Shown piece after piece: positions 24,865 to 33,192 of a DNA stretch of 59,147 bases. The notes below the pieces were generated by a model. It worked only from the letters and a program-made list of their open reading frames with translations. It was not told the origin of the DNA and ran no database searches. Each line of letters starts with the position of its first letter. Position 1 is the first letter of the stretch. Position numbers and translations under genes: made by a program. Origin of the DNA: an uncultured Bacillota bacterium (lineage in GTDB: Bacteria; Bacillota; Clostridia; Oscillospirales; Oscillospiraceae); NCBI GenBank assembly GCA_947426945.1, contig CANEFX010000016.1:1-59147 (forward strand). The letters run 5' to 3'.

Positions 24865-25422
24865 ATGCGTATTATTTCAGGCACAGCCAGGGGCCGAAAG
24901 CTGAGGGAACCCCAGGGGATGGATACCCGGCCCACCACCGACAAGGTGAAGGAATCCCTGTTCAACATTATCCAATTTGAGCTGGAGGGCCGACGGGTGC
25001 TGGACCTCTTTGCCGGCACCGGCCAGCTGGGGCTGGAGGCCCTGTCCCGGGGGGCGGAGAGCTGCACCTTTGTGGATCAGCGGCGGGAGGCAGCTGCCCT
25101 GGTGCGGGACAATGTGAGACTATGCCGGTTTGAGGAGCAATCTCAGGTGATTCAGGGGGAGGCGCTGTCCTTTCTGGCGGCCTGCCGGGAGAAGTTCGAT
25201 GTGGTTTTCCTTGATCCGCCCTATCAAAGCGGATTGCTGGAAAAATCTTTGGAAATGCTGACACGGTTTGACATTTTACGGGAACATGGTATAATAGTGT
25301 GCGAGAGCGGGGCGGAGTGGATCCTGCCCTCTATGACGCCCCCTTATGAGGCGGGGCGGGAGTACCGGTACGGACAGATCAGGCTGACCCTCTGCCGCCG
25401 GTCCGGGAGCGTGAGACAGTGA
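24865..25422 (+). CDS. rsmD: 16S rRNA (guanine(966)-N2)-methyltransferase
   Basis: 185 residues. Methylates G966 (E. coli numbering) of 16S rRNA with S-adenosylmethionine. MRIISGTARGRKL and RPTTDKVKESLFNI are typical of RsmD. The SAM site is VLDLFAGTGQLGLEALSRGA and the catalytic motif is FLDPPYQSG. AAGAGGAG precedes ATG. Its stop overlaps the coaD GTG start, a widespread rsmD-coaD pairing. Confidence 0.95.
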   Translation: MRIISGTARGRKLREPQGMDTRPTTDKVKESLFNIIQFELEGRRVLDLFAGTGQLGLEALSRGAESCTFVDQRREAAALVRDNVRLCRFEEQSQVIQGEALSFLAACREKFDVVFLDPPYQSGLLEKSLEMLTRFDILREHGIIVCESGAEWILPSMTPPYEAGREYRYGQIRLTLCRRSGSVRQ

Positions 25423-25916
25423 GCACGGCAATCTATCCGGGCAGCTTTGACCCGGTGACCCTGGGGCATCTGAACATTATTAAGCGGGCGGCCGCCTGTT
25501 TTGATAAGGTGATTGTGTGCGTCATGGTCAACTCGAAAAAGACGGGGATGTTTACTCCAGAGGAGCGGGTGGAGCTGCTGGAAAAGTCCACCGCCCGCTT
25601 TCCCAATGTAGAGGTCGATTCATCCAACGAACTGTTGGCCGCCTATGCCAAGCGCCGCCGGGCTCATGTGGTGGTCAAGGGCCTGCGGGCGGTGTCTGAT
25701 TTTGAGCAGGAGGTCCAGATGGCGGTTATTAACCGGCACCTGAATCCCAAGCTGGAGACCATGTTTCTGGCGTCCAGTGAGAAATACACTTATCTCAGCT
25801 CCACTATTGTCAAAGAGATGGCCCGGTATGGGGCTGATCTGGCGGATTTTGTCCCCAGAGAGATCGTGGACGATGTGAACCGGCGTATGAGAGAAATGGA
25901 AGGAAAGGAAGGCTGA
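25419..25916 (+). CDS. coaD: Phosphopantetheine adenylyltransferase
   Basis: 165 residues. Adenylylates 4'-phosphopantetheine to dephospho-CoA, the penultimate step of coenzyme A synthesis. The nucleotidyltransferase motif is YPGSFDPVTLGHLNII (T-x-G-H form), followed by VVKGLRAVSDFEQE and KYTYLSSTIVKEMARYG. The start is GTG 25419, four bases inside the rsmD end (GTGA overlap), so translation is coupled. Confidence 0.96.
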   Translation: MSTAIYPGSFDPVTLGHLNIIKRAAACFDKVIVCVMVNSKKTGMFTPEERVELLEKSTARFPNVEVDSSNELLAAYAKRRRAHVVVKGLRAVSDFEQEVQMAVINRHLNPKLETMFLASSEKYTYLSSTIVKEMARYGADLADFVPREIVDDVNRRMREMEGKEG

Positions 25917-25920
25917 CCAA

Positions 25921-26466
25921 ATGGCAAGCGGTGTGGAGGAACTTTTGGATATGCTCTTTGAGCTGATTGACGAGGCGAAGAACGCTCCTCTGTCCAGCGA
26001 TAAGTGCGTGATTGGGCGGGACCGGGCCTTGGACTTGATTGACGATATCCGCAGCCAGTTTCCCATGGAACTGACCGAGGCCCGGAAGATGATGGCCCGC
26101 CGTGCGGAGATGGAGGCGGAGGCCAAGCGCAAGGCCGATTCCATCGTGCGGTCCGCTGAGGATCGGGCCAAGCAGCTGCTGGCCACCGACAGCATTGCCC
26201 TTCAGGCCAAACAGAGGGCCAATGATATGATGCGTCAGGCGGAGGAGCGCAGCCGGGAGTTGAAGCGATCCGCCAACGAGTATTGCGAAGACGCTCTGCG
26301 CCGCACTGAAGAGGCTGTAGCGGAGGCCTATGATGAGATCAAGCAGTCCCGTGTTCGTTTCCGGGCTGCAGCCGCGGCAACAACGGCGGCCAAGCCGGCC
26401 GCTCCCGGAGCGCCGGCAGGCCCTGTCCAGGGCGGGCGCACTATGTATGATGCAGAAAAGGATTAA
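25921..26466 (+). CDS. Coiled-coil protein of the rsmD-coaD operon
   Basis: 181 residues, almost wholly helical. A long charged coiled coil spans about 45-145 (ARRAEMEAEAKRKADSIVRS, ERSRELKRSANEYCEDALRR). An alanine/proline-rich tail follows (about 145-175) with no membrane anchor. It resembles ATP-synthase subunit b/H or DivIVA-like coiled coils in general pattern only; I do not assign a function. It starts 4 bp after coaD and ends at a terminator, so it belongs to the same operon. Confidence 0.8.
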   Translation: MASGVEELLDMLFELIDEAKNAPLSSDKCVIGRDRALDLIDDIRSQFPMELTEARKMMARRAEMEAEAKRKADSIVRSAEDRAKQLLATDSIALQAKQRANDMMRQAEERSRELKRSANEYCEDALRRTEEAVAEAYDEIKQSRVRFRAAAAATTAAKPAAPGAPAGPVQGGRTMYDAEKD

Positions 26467-26468
26467 AG

Positions 26469-26496
26469 AAAAGCCGCCCAACGGGGCGGCTTTGTT
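26469..26496 (+). terminator. Intrinsic terminator after the rsmD-coaD operon
   Basis: AAAAGCCGCCC, loop AAC, GGGGCGGCTTTGTT. Confidence 0.88.
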
Positions 26497-26573
26497 ATGT
26501 CACACTTCCAAAAGCGCCGCATAGGATAGTACAGCCGTCAACGGCGAATCCAACAGGGAGGGGAGGCGTTTTC

Positions 26574-26645
26574 ATGGGTATCGTGGTGGTACGTTCCCCC
26601 CGGTGCCTGCGGGGGCTGCTGCGCAGGATATTTAAAGTCAAATGA
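26574..26645 (+). CDS. spoVM: SpoVM-like spore-coat anchor peptide
   Basis: A 23-codon ORF, easily missed. It begins ATG 26574, seven bases after a strong GGGAGGGGAGG, and ends TGA 26643-26645. The peptide starts MGIVVVRSPRCLRGLLRRI. It aligns without gaps to the first 17 residues of Bacillus subtilis SpoVM, a 26-residue amphipathic helix. Met1, the helix-breaking Pro9, Leu12, Gly14 and Arg17 match, and the other positions keep hydrophobic or basic character. SpoVM marks the convex forespore membrane and recruits SpoIVA. A sipL-like gene follows within 200 bp and spoIVA lies 5 kb away, which strongly supports the call. A CATAGGATA at 26520 resembles a sigma-E/sigma-K -10. Confidence 0.82.
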   Translation: MGIVVVRSPRCLRGLLRRIFKVK

Positions 26646-26661
26646 CCAATAGAGGTTATTT

Positions 26662-26684
26662 GTTTCCGCTCTGCGGGCGGAAAC
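26662..26684 (+). terminator. Hairpin after the spoVM-like ORF
   Basis: GTTTCCGC (26662-26669) pairs with GCGGAAAC (26677-26684) around a 7-base loop, 16 bases after the stop codon. No U-tract follows, so it may mark an RNA 3' end or only attenuate transcription into sipL. Confidence 0.4.
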
Positions 26685-26828
26685 GGAAAAACTACAGCGG
26701 ATAGGCATACATAGGAGCTCCCGGGCATATAGTGTCAACAAAGTTATAAGTTACCCAAGGGGACTTGTGTTCCCGGCCAAGGGGCGGGAATGCGGGCTGA
26801 TACTATATGTGACAAGGGAGAGGACATC

Positions 26829-28349
26829 ATGGAATTTGAGCGTGATACCATCATCAGCTATGAAACAGCGGCGGAGGTTACCCTGTGCCAGGAGGAGACG
26901 CTGGAGAGCATCGTCCCAGACGCTTGTCCTGATATTTTGAGGATTGTAGACGTATGCGGCCAGGCTGTACTGAGCGGGAAGCAGTCCAGAGAGGGGACGG
27001 CCCAGGTCACCGGTATGGTGCGGGCCTGCATTCTCTACCAGCCGGAGGGGGGCGGCGGCCTGCGGCGGATGGAGGTAAGTCTGCCCTTTACCTGTCAGGC
27101 GGAGGCTCCCGGCCTCACCGAGCGGGGAACAGTGCTGGCCAGTCCCCGGCTGCGCTGTGCTGAGGCCCGGGTCCTCAATCCCCGGAAGGTGCTGCTGCGA
27201 GTGGATTTGGCGGTGGATATCACCGCCTGCCAACCAGTGGAGCGGCCTGTGTGCAGCAGCGTAGCCGATTGCGGAACAGAGAACCTGTGCCAAAGGCAGT
27301 ATCAGGGGGAGGATTACCTGCTGTGTGCTGTACAGGAGAAACCCTTTACGTTTTCTGAACAAGTGCGTGTGCAATCCGGGTCCGGAGAGACGCCTGTCCT
27401 GCTGGCAGCCCGAGTCCAGCCAGTGTGCACGGAGAGTAAGCTCATCGGCTCCAAGCTCATTTTCAAGGGTGTGGTGGATCTCTATCTCCTCCTTCAGGAG
27501 GCAGGGGGCGGACTGTCTGCCAGCCATGAGTCCATGCCCTTCTCCCAGATCATCGAGGCAGCAGGGACCGTTGAGGAGGGAGACTGTCAGGTTGAGGTAG
27601 AGGTAGCTGCCTTCCGGTGTGAGCAGGACTCTGCGGACGAAAGGGAGCTGAATATTGAGCTGGAGCTGCTGGCCCAGGCCCAGATACGCTGCCACCGGCC
27701 GGTGACCCTTCTCCAGGACCTTTACAGTACCAGCCATCTTATGGAGGTGGAACGGGAGAATCAGCCCCTGTGTCGGCTTATTGAGCAGTCGGTGCGGCCC
27801 CAGGCGGTCCGGGAACTGTTGGAGACGGGGGAGATGGTCCGCTCTGTAGTGGACGCCCGTCTGGCCCTGGGGCAGGTGCGCCAGAGTCAGGAGGGGAAGG
27901 AACTGGTCCTCAATGTGGAGAGCTGGATTACCGTCCTTTATCTGGATGAAAATGAGCTGGTCCAAAGTGTTCGGCGCTCTATCCCCGTGGTATGCCGCCT
28001 GGACTGTCCGGAGGGGGCCAAATCTTCCTGCCGCTGTGCCTGTCCGGGGGAGATTTTTGCCGCGCCCGCCGCCGGAGGGGTGGAGGTGCGCTTTACAGTG
28101 GAATTCTGCTGCCTGACCACCGAAACGGCTGCCGTCCCGGCTGTAACCTCCGCCCAGCTGGGAGAGGCCCGAAATGCTGGGGAAGGGGAGCGACCCTCTG
28201 TGGTCCTGAGGATGCCATCTCTTGGTGAGGAGCTGTGGGATATCGCCAAGGCTCACGGCACCACCACAGAGCAAATACTCCAGGCCAATGAACTGGAGGA
28301 GGATATCCTGCCTGCCGGGCGGATGCTTCTGATTCCCAGCAGCAGGTGA
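26829..28349 (+). CDS. sipL: SipL-like spore-coat protein (SPOCS + LysM)
   Basis: 506 residues. SPOCS/DUF3794 regions are visible (VPDACPDILRIVDVCGQAVL near the N-terminus; later strand-rich repeats). A C-terminal LysM domain spans about 460-505 (GEELWDIAKAHGTTTEQIL, then GRMLLIP). This is the architecture of Clostridioides difficile SipL, which binds SpoIVA through its LysM domain to build the basal coat layer. SafA and SpoVID are functional relatives in Bacillus. ATG 26829 is chosen over an upstream in-frame ATG because GGGAGAGG lies nine bases before it. Neighbours spoVM and spoIVA agree. Confidence 0.88.
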   Translation: MEFERDTIISYETAAEVTLCQEETLESIVPDACPDILRIVDVCGQAVLSGKQSREGTAQVTGMVRACILYQPEGGGGLRRMEVSLPFTCQAEAPGLTERGTVLASPRLRCAEARVLNPRKVLLRVDLAVDITACQPVERPVCSSVADCGTENLCQRQYQGEDYLLCAVQEKPFTFSEQVRVQSGSGETPVLLAARVQPVCTESKLIGSKLIFKGVVDLYLLLQEAGGGLSASHESMPFSQIIEAAGTVEEGDCQVEVEVAAFRCEQDSADERELNIELELLAQAQIRCHRPVTLLQDLYSTSHLMEVERENQPLCRLIEQSVRPQAVRELLETGEMVRSVVDARLALGQVRQSQEGKELVLNVESWITVLYLDENELVQSVRRSIPVVCRLDCPEGAKSSCRCACPGEIFAAPAAGGVEVRFTVEFCCLTTETAAVPAVTSAQLGEARNAGEGERPSVVLRMPSLGEELWDIAKAHGTTTEQILQANELEEDILPAGRMLLIPSSR

Positions 28350-28352
28350 AAG

Positions 28353-28382
28353 AACGGGACTCTCCGTAAGGGGAGTCCCGTT
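28353..28382. terminator. Bidirectional terminator between sipL and flagellin
   Basis: AACGGGACTC...CC, loop GTAA, GG...GAGTCCCGTT, placed in the 37 bases between the two convergent genes. Confidence 0.8.
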
Positions 28383-28386
28383 GATA

Positions 28387-31300
28387 TTAGGAAATAAGTT
28401 TGAGCACCTGCTGGGGCTGGCTGCATGCCTGAGCCAGCATGCTTTGCTGCGCCTGAGTCAAAATCTGAAGCTTCACGTGCGTCATCATCTCTTCCGCCAT
28501 ATCGGCGTCCCGGATGCGGCTCTCTGCGTCCACCAGACTTTCCCGTGTATGGGACAGAGATTGAATGGCGTGCTCCAGGCGGTTGTGATCCGCTCCGATT
28601 ACGCTGCGGACCTTGGAGATTGCTAAATTTGCCCGATCGACCCGCTCCAGCCAGATGGAGGCGCGCTGGCCGGAGGCATTCAGGTCTACCACCTCCGGGG
28701 GATTGAGTCGCAAGGTTTTCAGATCCAGATAGGGCAGGTGGATGGGAATGATTTGTGGATCGGGCTCAGAGCCCACATAAATCTCCACCTCAGTATTTTT
28801 TATGGCCACAGAGCCGTCTGCGGGGTAATCCTCAACTTTGCGAATATTGAGGCTGTAAGTAAAGTTGGCCTCCAGGCCGGTCTGTACTTCGCCCAGCTTT
28901 TTTTCACCCTTGACCACCACCTCACCAATGCGCTTTTCCTTTGCCAGCAGAATGGTGGGCGGAGTGCCCACCTCCACGTCGGTAAAATGCTTCAGAGTTG
29001 GGCGGACCTGCTCTACGATATCCTGTACGATCTGGTCCCCGCTGTCTACCTTTGACAGCTCCACCGCAATATTGTGAATGGTTCGTATCTCGTTTGTAGC
29101 CGGATCAGTGACCTTAAATGACGGCGGCACCCGGCCGTCATTTTCCCAACAGAAGAAAACGTTAATATACTCGCCTGAACAGGTGGCGCAGTTGATACGA
29201 AAGCCCCTGCCCAGCAGGTCGCTCAGATTTTCAGAATTGACGGAAGAAAAATCGATTGCCTTCTGAGAGTAGCCGGTATTTGTGCCGCCGGCGTACTGGA
29301 CCAGCTCGCTTCCGGAGATCAGCCCCCTGATTCCTGTAACGCCGTCAGTAACGACAATATTGCTGGAGACCCTTCTGGAGATAAGCAGTTTGGTGTTGTT
29401 GGGATCAGTAGTGTCCAGTTCGACCGTATATGTGTTTTTCCTTTTGCTGTCCATAACCTGCTGTACTTTTTCTTTCAGTTGTTCAAAGGTTGTACAGCCG
29501 GAAATATCAATGTCTGTATAATTGGTGTAAAGGCTGGTTCCATTAGTGAATTCAAATTTATCGCTTTCACTTTGAGTAACACTTGGAGATATATTTTTAT
29601 GATACTCGATTCCAAAACCGCTCCCAACCAGCTTGCTGATATTCTGTTCTGATCCAAGTGAAAAGGGTACTGCAGCCTCTTTTTGGAAGTAGGTGTATCC
29701 GCCTCCAAATACTGCGCTTGTTCCGGGCTTATCTGGTACTGTTTTGCGGGACACGACAGAAATTGAAATGCCTTTAAGCTTGCCGGAAAGGTTCATGGGG
29801 CTGTTAAGGGAGCTGGCAGTAACCGTTATTTTGTCACCGTTAATCCGAATGCTGCTTTTGTCAACGCCGCTTTGCCGGCTGATTATTGACGCAATATTAT
29901 CCACAATGTATTTTTGGGGGTCTGACCCCTTAACGTCAATAATTTGGGGAGTGTTATAAAGGAAATTATCATATAGTGTGCTTTCATCGCCAGGCTGCTT
30001 TAAAGAATGCTTGGAACTGTCATAATACAGATATTTTGTTCCGTTTACAGAAAAAGAACATGGAACTGAAACCGGCGGTACGGTGACCTCACAGACCTCA
30101 ACGCGTTCCCCCGAGGCCGGGGTCGTGATGCTAAAGCGAAAATTCAATGCATTGCTGGTGAACATCGGCGTATCTACCTTGGTGGTTGTAGAAGGAATTG
30201 TGTTCTCATAAATGAATCCGGCAGAGCCATTAGTTGCAAACTGATTTTTACGGGTTACTTTAACCTGTTTTGCAGTGTTGTCATAAGTGGCCTCATAATC
30301 GGTGAAACTGCTGATTTTTTCAGCTAATTTTTTGCCGAAATCATCCCGCGTCATACTGGTTGATGGGGCAAAGTCTTTCAGTGCAAGGGATTCTCCACCT
30401 ATGCGCAGGGTATTTTCCATCATATTAGTGACATTTTCCGGGGTAAGCGTATCACCCAAGCGGGACAAATTAATGGAGGCTGTGGCGACATTGGAGTAAA
30501 CAGGGGTGTTGTTGGCAATCCCTTGTCCGTCCACCTGATTCAGCGACAGGCTGCCCGAAATGTTTTGGGCGGCAACAGTTCCGTTGGCCCAGGCGCCGTC
30601 GCCCTGAGGAGCCTTGTTTGGAAGGGTCATTCCGTCAGCCTCAAAGGTTCCATCGTCCAACTCATGAAGCGGAGCTGTCATCGTTACCATACGAGCATCC
30701 TTGTCTATAACAATGGCTGCCGGCCTGCCATAGGAGCTGCCGGCAGCCAGCCGTGCAAACTGGTTCAGCGCTCTTTCTACGGTGAGGCCAGTTATAGAGA
30801 TGGTACTGTTGTTATAAAGATAGTCGTTTGGTATATTTACTGTTCCGTCAGTAAAGTAATACCTGTAGCTGCCTACTTGGATTGCCCGCCCGTTTAAGGT
30901 ACTGACGTCGTTGAAATCGATACCGTCGTCCAGTTTAAACGTCACTGTAGCGGCCTCCGCCACAGGCGGGTTGTCAAAACCTTCGGTTTTGACAAAATCC
31001 ATTTCACCCCAGGATTCCAGGTCTCCTATGGGCAAGGCAGTAAAGGTCTCGTCATACTCATAGTGGAAATCCGGCTGAACATCGCCCCGGAACAGCCGGA
31101 TTTCGTTAAAGGAGCTTGCCGTGGTAATCCGGTCTACCTCAGAAAAGAGCTGATTCATTTCATTGCTGATGGAGGCCAGCTCCTGCTCGGAATAGATACC
31201 GTTAGCGGCCTGAATACACAGCTCCCGGGCGCGGTGGAGCATGTCGTTGACCTCAGCCAAGGCGCCGTCCGCTGTTTTGGCGATGTTTAAACCCTCCAGC

Positions 31301-31497
31301 GCGTTGCGGCGGCATCGGTCCAGTTCGGTGATATTGGCACGCATGCGCTCCGATACGGCAAGGCCGGAGGCATCGTCCGCCGAGCGGTTGATTCGGTATC
31401 CAGAGGAGAGCTTTTCCAAATTTTTTGCCATGGCGGCGGTGGTTTTCACGCTGGACCGATAGGTGCGCAGAGCAGAAATATTCGTTTGGATGACCAA
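28387..31497 (-). CDS. Very large flagellin
   Basis: The filament subunit of the flagellum, about 1036 residues against the usual 270-500. The conserved D0/D1 ends are intact. The N-terminal 140 residues include TNISALRTYRSSVKTTAAMA and GYRINRSADDASGLAVSERM. The last 90 include RVDRANLAISKVRSVIGADH and AQQSMLAQACSQPQQVLKL. Between them are about 800 residues of variable surface domain with repeated immunoglobulin-like strand patterns and several cysteines (INCATCSGEY, VFFCWEND), which are rare in flagellins. There is no HExxH, so it is not a flagellinolysin. The start is TTG 31497, seven bases after GGGAGG. A sigma-D promoter drives it. No other flagellar gene is in the window. Confidence 0.93.
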   Translation of the reverse strand: MVIQTNISALRTYRSSVKTTAAMAKNLEKLSSGYRINRSADDASGLAVSERMRANITELDRCRRNALEGLNIAKTADGALAEVNDMLHRARELCIQAANGIYSEQELASISNEMNQLFSEVDRITTASSFNEIRLFRGDVQPDFHYEYDETFTALPIGDLESWGEMDFVKTEGFDNPPVAEAATVTFKLDDGIDFNDVSTLNGRAIQVGSYRYYFTDGTVNIPNDYLYNNSTISITGLTVERALNQFARLAAGSSYGRPAAIVIDKDARMVTMTAPLHELDDGTFEADGMTLPNKAPQGDGAWANGTVAAQNISGSLSLNQVDGQGIANNTPVYSNVATASINLSRLGDTLTPENVTNMMENTLRIGGESLALKDFAPSTSMTRDDFGKKLAEKISSFTDYEATYDNTAKQVKVTRKNQFATNGSAGFIYENTIPSTTTKVDTPMFTSNALNFRFSITTPASGERVEVCEVTVPPVSVPCSFSVNGTKYLYYDSSKHSLKQPGDESTLYDNFLYNTPQIIDVKGSDPQKYIVDNIASIISRQSGVDKSSIRINGDKITVTASSLNSPMNLSGKLKGISISVVSRKTVPDKPGTSAVFGGGYTYFQKEAAVPFSLGSEQNISKLVGSGFGIEYHKNISPSVTQSESDKFEFTNGTSLYTNYTDIDISGCTTFEQLKEKVQQVMDSKRKNTYTVELDTTDPNNTKLLISRRVSSNIVVTDGVTGIRGLISGSELVQYAGGTNTGYSQKAIDFSSVNSENLSDLLGRGFRINCATCSGEYINVFFCWENDGRVPPSFKVTDPATNEIRTIHNIAVELSKVDSGDQIVQDIVEQVRPTLKHFTDVEVGTPPTILLAKEKRIGEVVVKGEKKLGEVQTGLEANFTYSLNIRKVEDYPADGSVAIKNTEVEIYVGSEPDPQIIPIHLPYLDLKTLRLNPPEVVDLNASGQRASIWLERVDRANLAISKVRSVIGADHNRLEHAIQSLSHTRESLVDAESRIRDADMAEEMMTHVKLQILTQAQQSMLAQACSQPQQVLKLIS

Positions 31498-31533
31498 ACC
31501 GTCACCTCCCGCCGAAATAAATTTCCTATAGTA

Positions 31534-31560
31534 TTCATCGGACAAATTAAGGGGAACTTA
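31534..31560 (-). promoter_or_regulatory. Sigma-D (sigma-28) promoter of flagellin
   Basis: On the minus strand TAAG (31557-31560), 15 bases, CCGATGAA (31534-31541). The sigma-28 consensus is TAAA-N15-CCGATAT, so spacing is exact and both boxes are close. Confidence 0.8.
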
Positions 31561-31596
31561 AGATATAGTGGTTTTTTAATACATAAAAATTAATTA

Positions 31597-31624
31597 TCAT
31601 ATTCCTTGGCCTGTCTCATACACT
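31597..31624 (+). promoter_or_regulatory. Sigma-E sporulation promoter of spoIVA
   Basis: TCATATT (31597-31603), 13 bases, CATACACT (31617-31624). The Bacillus sigma-E consensus is KMATATT-N13/15-CATACANT, so both boxes match fully. Mother-cell expression of spoIVA is expected. Confidence 0.85.
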
Positions 31625-31666
31625 GTAAGGAACACTACCGGTCACATGGCCGAAGGAGGAATTGCA

Positions 31667-33145
31667 GTGGAAGATCGCAAAATCTATGAGGATATTGCGC
31701 TGCGTACCGAGGGCGATATCTACATCGGCGTTGTGGGGCCGGTCCGGACAGGAAAATCCACTTTTATCAAGCGTTTTATGGAGACGCTGGTTATTCCCAA
31801 TATCGAGAATGTCTACCGCCAGGAGCGGGCCAGGGATGAGCTTCCCCAGAGCGGCTCCGGGCGCACTATCATGACGGCGGAGCCTAAATTTGTCCCCGAG
31901 GAGGCGGTGGCTGTCACAGTGGATGGTGGGGCGGCCTGCCAGATGCGGATGATCGACTGTGTGGGTTACATGGTGGACGGTGCGGTGGGTCAGCTGGAGG
32001 GAGAGAACGAGCGGATGGTGACCACTCCCTGGTTTGAGCACGAGATTCCCATGGCGGAAGCTGCGGAGATCGGCACCCGGAAGGTCATTTCCGAGCATTC
32101 CACAATCGGAGTGGTGGTGACCACTGACGGTACTATTACCGACATTCCACGGGAAGACTATCTGGAGGCGGAGGAGCGGGTCATCTCCGAGCTGAAGGAG
32201 CTGGGCAAGCCCTTCGTGGTTCTTCTCAACTCTGCCAATCCGGATTCCGACCGGGCCCGTGCCATCCGGGCCGACATCGCCCAGCGGTACAATGTTACCT
32301 GCGTGGCGGTGAACTGCCTGGAGTTGGGGGAGGAGGAGATCAGCTCCATCCTGAAAAGCGTGCTCTATGAGTTCCCGATGAAGGAACTGGATCTGTTCCT
32401 GCCTCCCTGGGTGGATGCGCTGCCCCAGGAACACCCCATCAAAGCGGCGCTGTACGCCGCCATTCGGGAGGGTACAGCGCAGCTCAGCCGCATCCGGGAC
32501 ATAGAGAGTGCGGTAAACGCTTTCCGGAACTGTGAAGTGGTCAGCGGAGCCTGGATATCCGGTATCGACTTAGGCACCGGGGTTTCAGCGGCCCGCTTGG
32601 AGCTGCCGCGGTCTCTGTTTTATAACACCCTATCCCAGCAGTCCGGTTTTGAGATTGGAGATGACGGCGACCTGATGGCTCTGTTGACAGAGCTGGCCGG
32701 AGTGAAAAAGGCCTATGACAAGGTGGCAGATGCGCTCCGGCAGGTGGAAGAGACGGGCTACGGCATTGTGGTGCCTCCTATCGATTCCCTGGTGCTGGAG
32801 GAACCGGAAATTATGAAGCAGGGGGGACGGTATGGAGTTCGGCTGAAGGCCAGCGCCCCTTCCATCCATATGATTCGCGCGGATATTGAAACCGAAGTCT
32901 CTCCCATCGTGGGAGGCGAAAAACAGAGTGAGGACATGATAAATTATCTCCTCCAGGAATATGAGGGGGACTCCAGCCGCATCTGGGAGGCCAATATATT
33001 TGGAAAATCTCTCCATGAGCTGGTCAACGAGGATCTGAACGCCAAAATCAACCGTATGCCCGAGGATGCCCGCACTAAACTGCGCGAGACCCTGCAGCGC
33101 ATCATAAATGAGGGCTCCGGCGGACTGATCTGTATCATTCTGTAA
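31667..33145 (+). CDS. spoIVA: Stage IV sporulation protein A
   Basis: The ATPase that polymerises on the outer forespore membrane as the basement layer of the spore coat. From GTG 31667, five bases after GGAGGA, the protein is 492 residues, the same length as the Bacillus protein. Walker A is VGPVRTGKSTFIKRF with Lys30. The switch-like IDCVGYMVDGAVGQ follows. A C-terminal region ends GSGGLICIIL, a hallmark of the family that contacts SpoVM and the membrane. Driven by a sigma-E promoter and closed by a strong terminator. Confidence 0.97.
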   Translation: MEDRKIYEDIALRTEGDIYIGVVGPVRTGKSTFIKRFMETLVIPNIENVYRQERARDELPQSGSGRTIMTAEPKFVPEEAVAVTVDGGAACQMRMIDCVGYMVDGAVGQLEGENERMVTTPWFEHEIPMAEAAEIGTRKVISEHSTIGVVVTTDGTITDIPREDYLEAEERVISELKELGKPFVVLLNSANPDSDRARAIRADIAQRYNVTCVAVNCLELGEEEISSILKSVLYEFPMKELDLFLPPWVDALPQEHPIKAALYAAIREGTAQLSRIRDIESAVNAFRNCEVVSGAWISGIDLGTGVSAARLELPRSLFYNTLSQQSGFEIGDDGDLMALLTELAGVKKAYDKVADALRQVEETGYGIVVPPIDSLVLEEPEIMKQGGRYGVRLKASAPSIHMIRADIETEVSPIVGGEKQSEDMINYLLQEYEGDSSRIWEANIFGKSLHELVNEDLNAKINRMPEDARTKLRETLQRIINEGSGGLICIIL

Positions 33146-33153
33146 ACAGGAAA

Positions 33154-33184
33154 GACCCCCGCCGCCGGCGGGGGTCATGCTTTT
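33154..33184 (+). terminator. Intrinsic terminator after spoIVA
   Basis: GACCCCCGCC, loop GCC, GGCGGGGGTC, then ATGCTTTTG. It lies between spoIVA and the convergent aminotransferase gene. Confidence 0.8.
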
Positions 33185-33192
33185 GATATCAT

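Noticed and set aside
28387-31497. Flagellinolysin (protease-bearing flagellin)
   Set aside because: The large central domain was checked for HExxH and none was found; HELDD is the closest and is not a metalloprotease motif.
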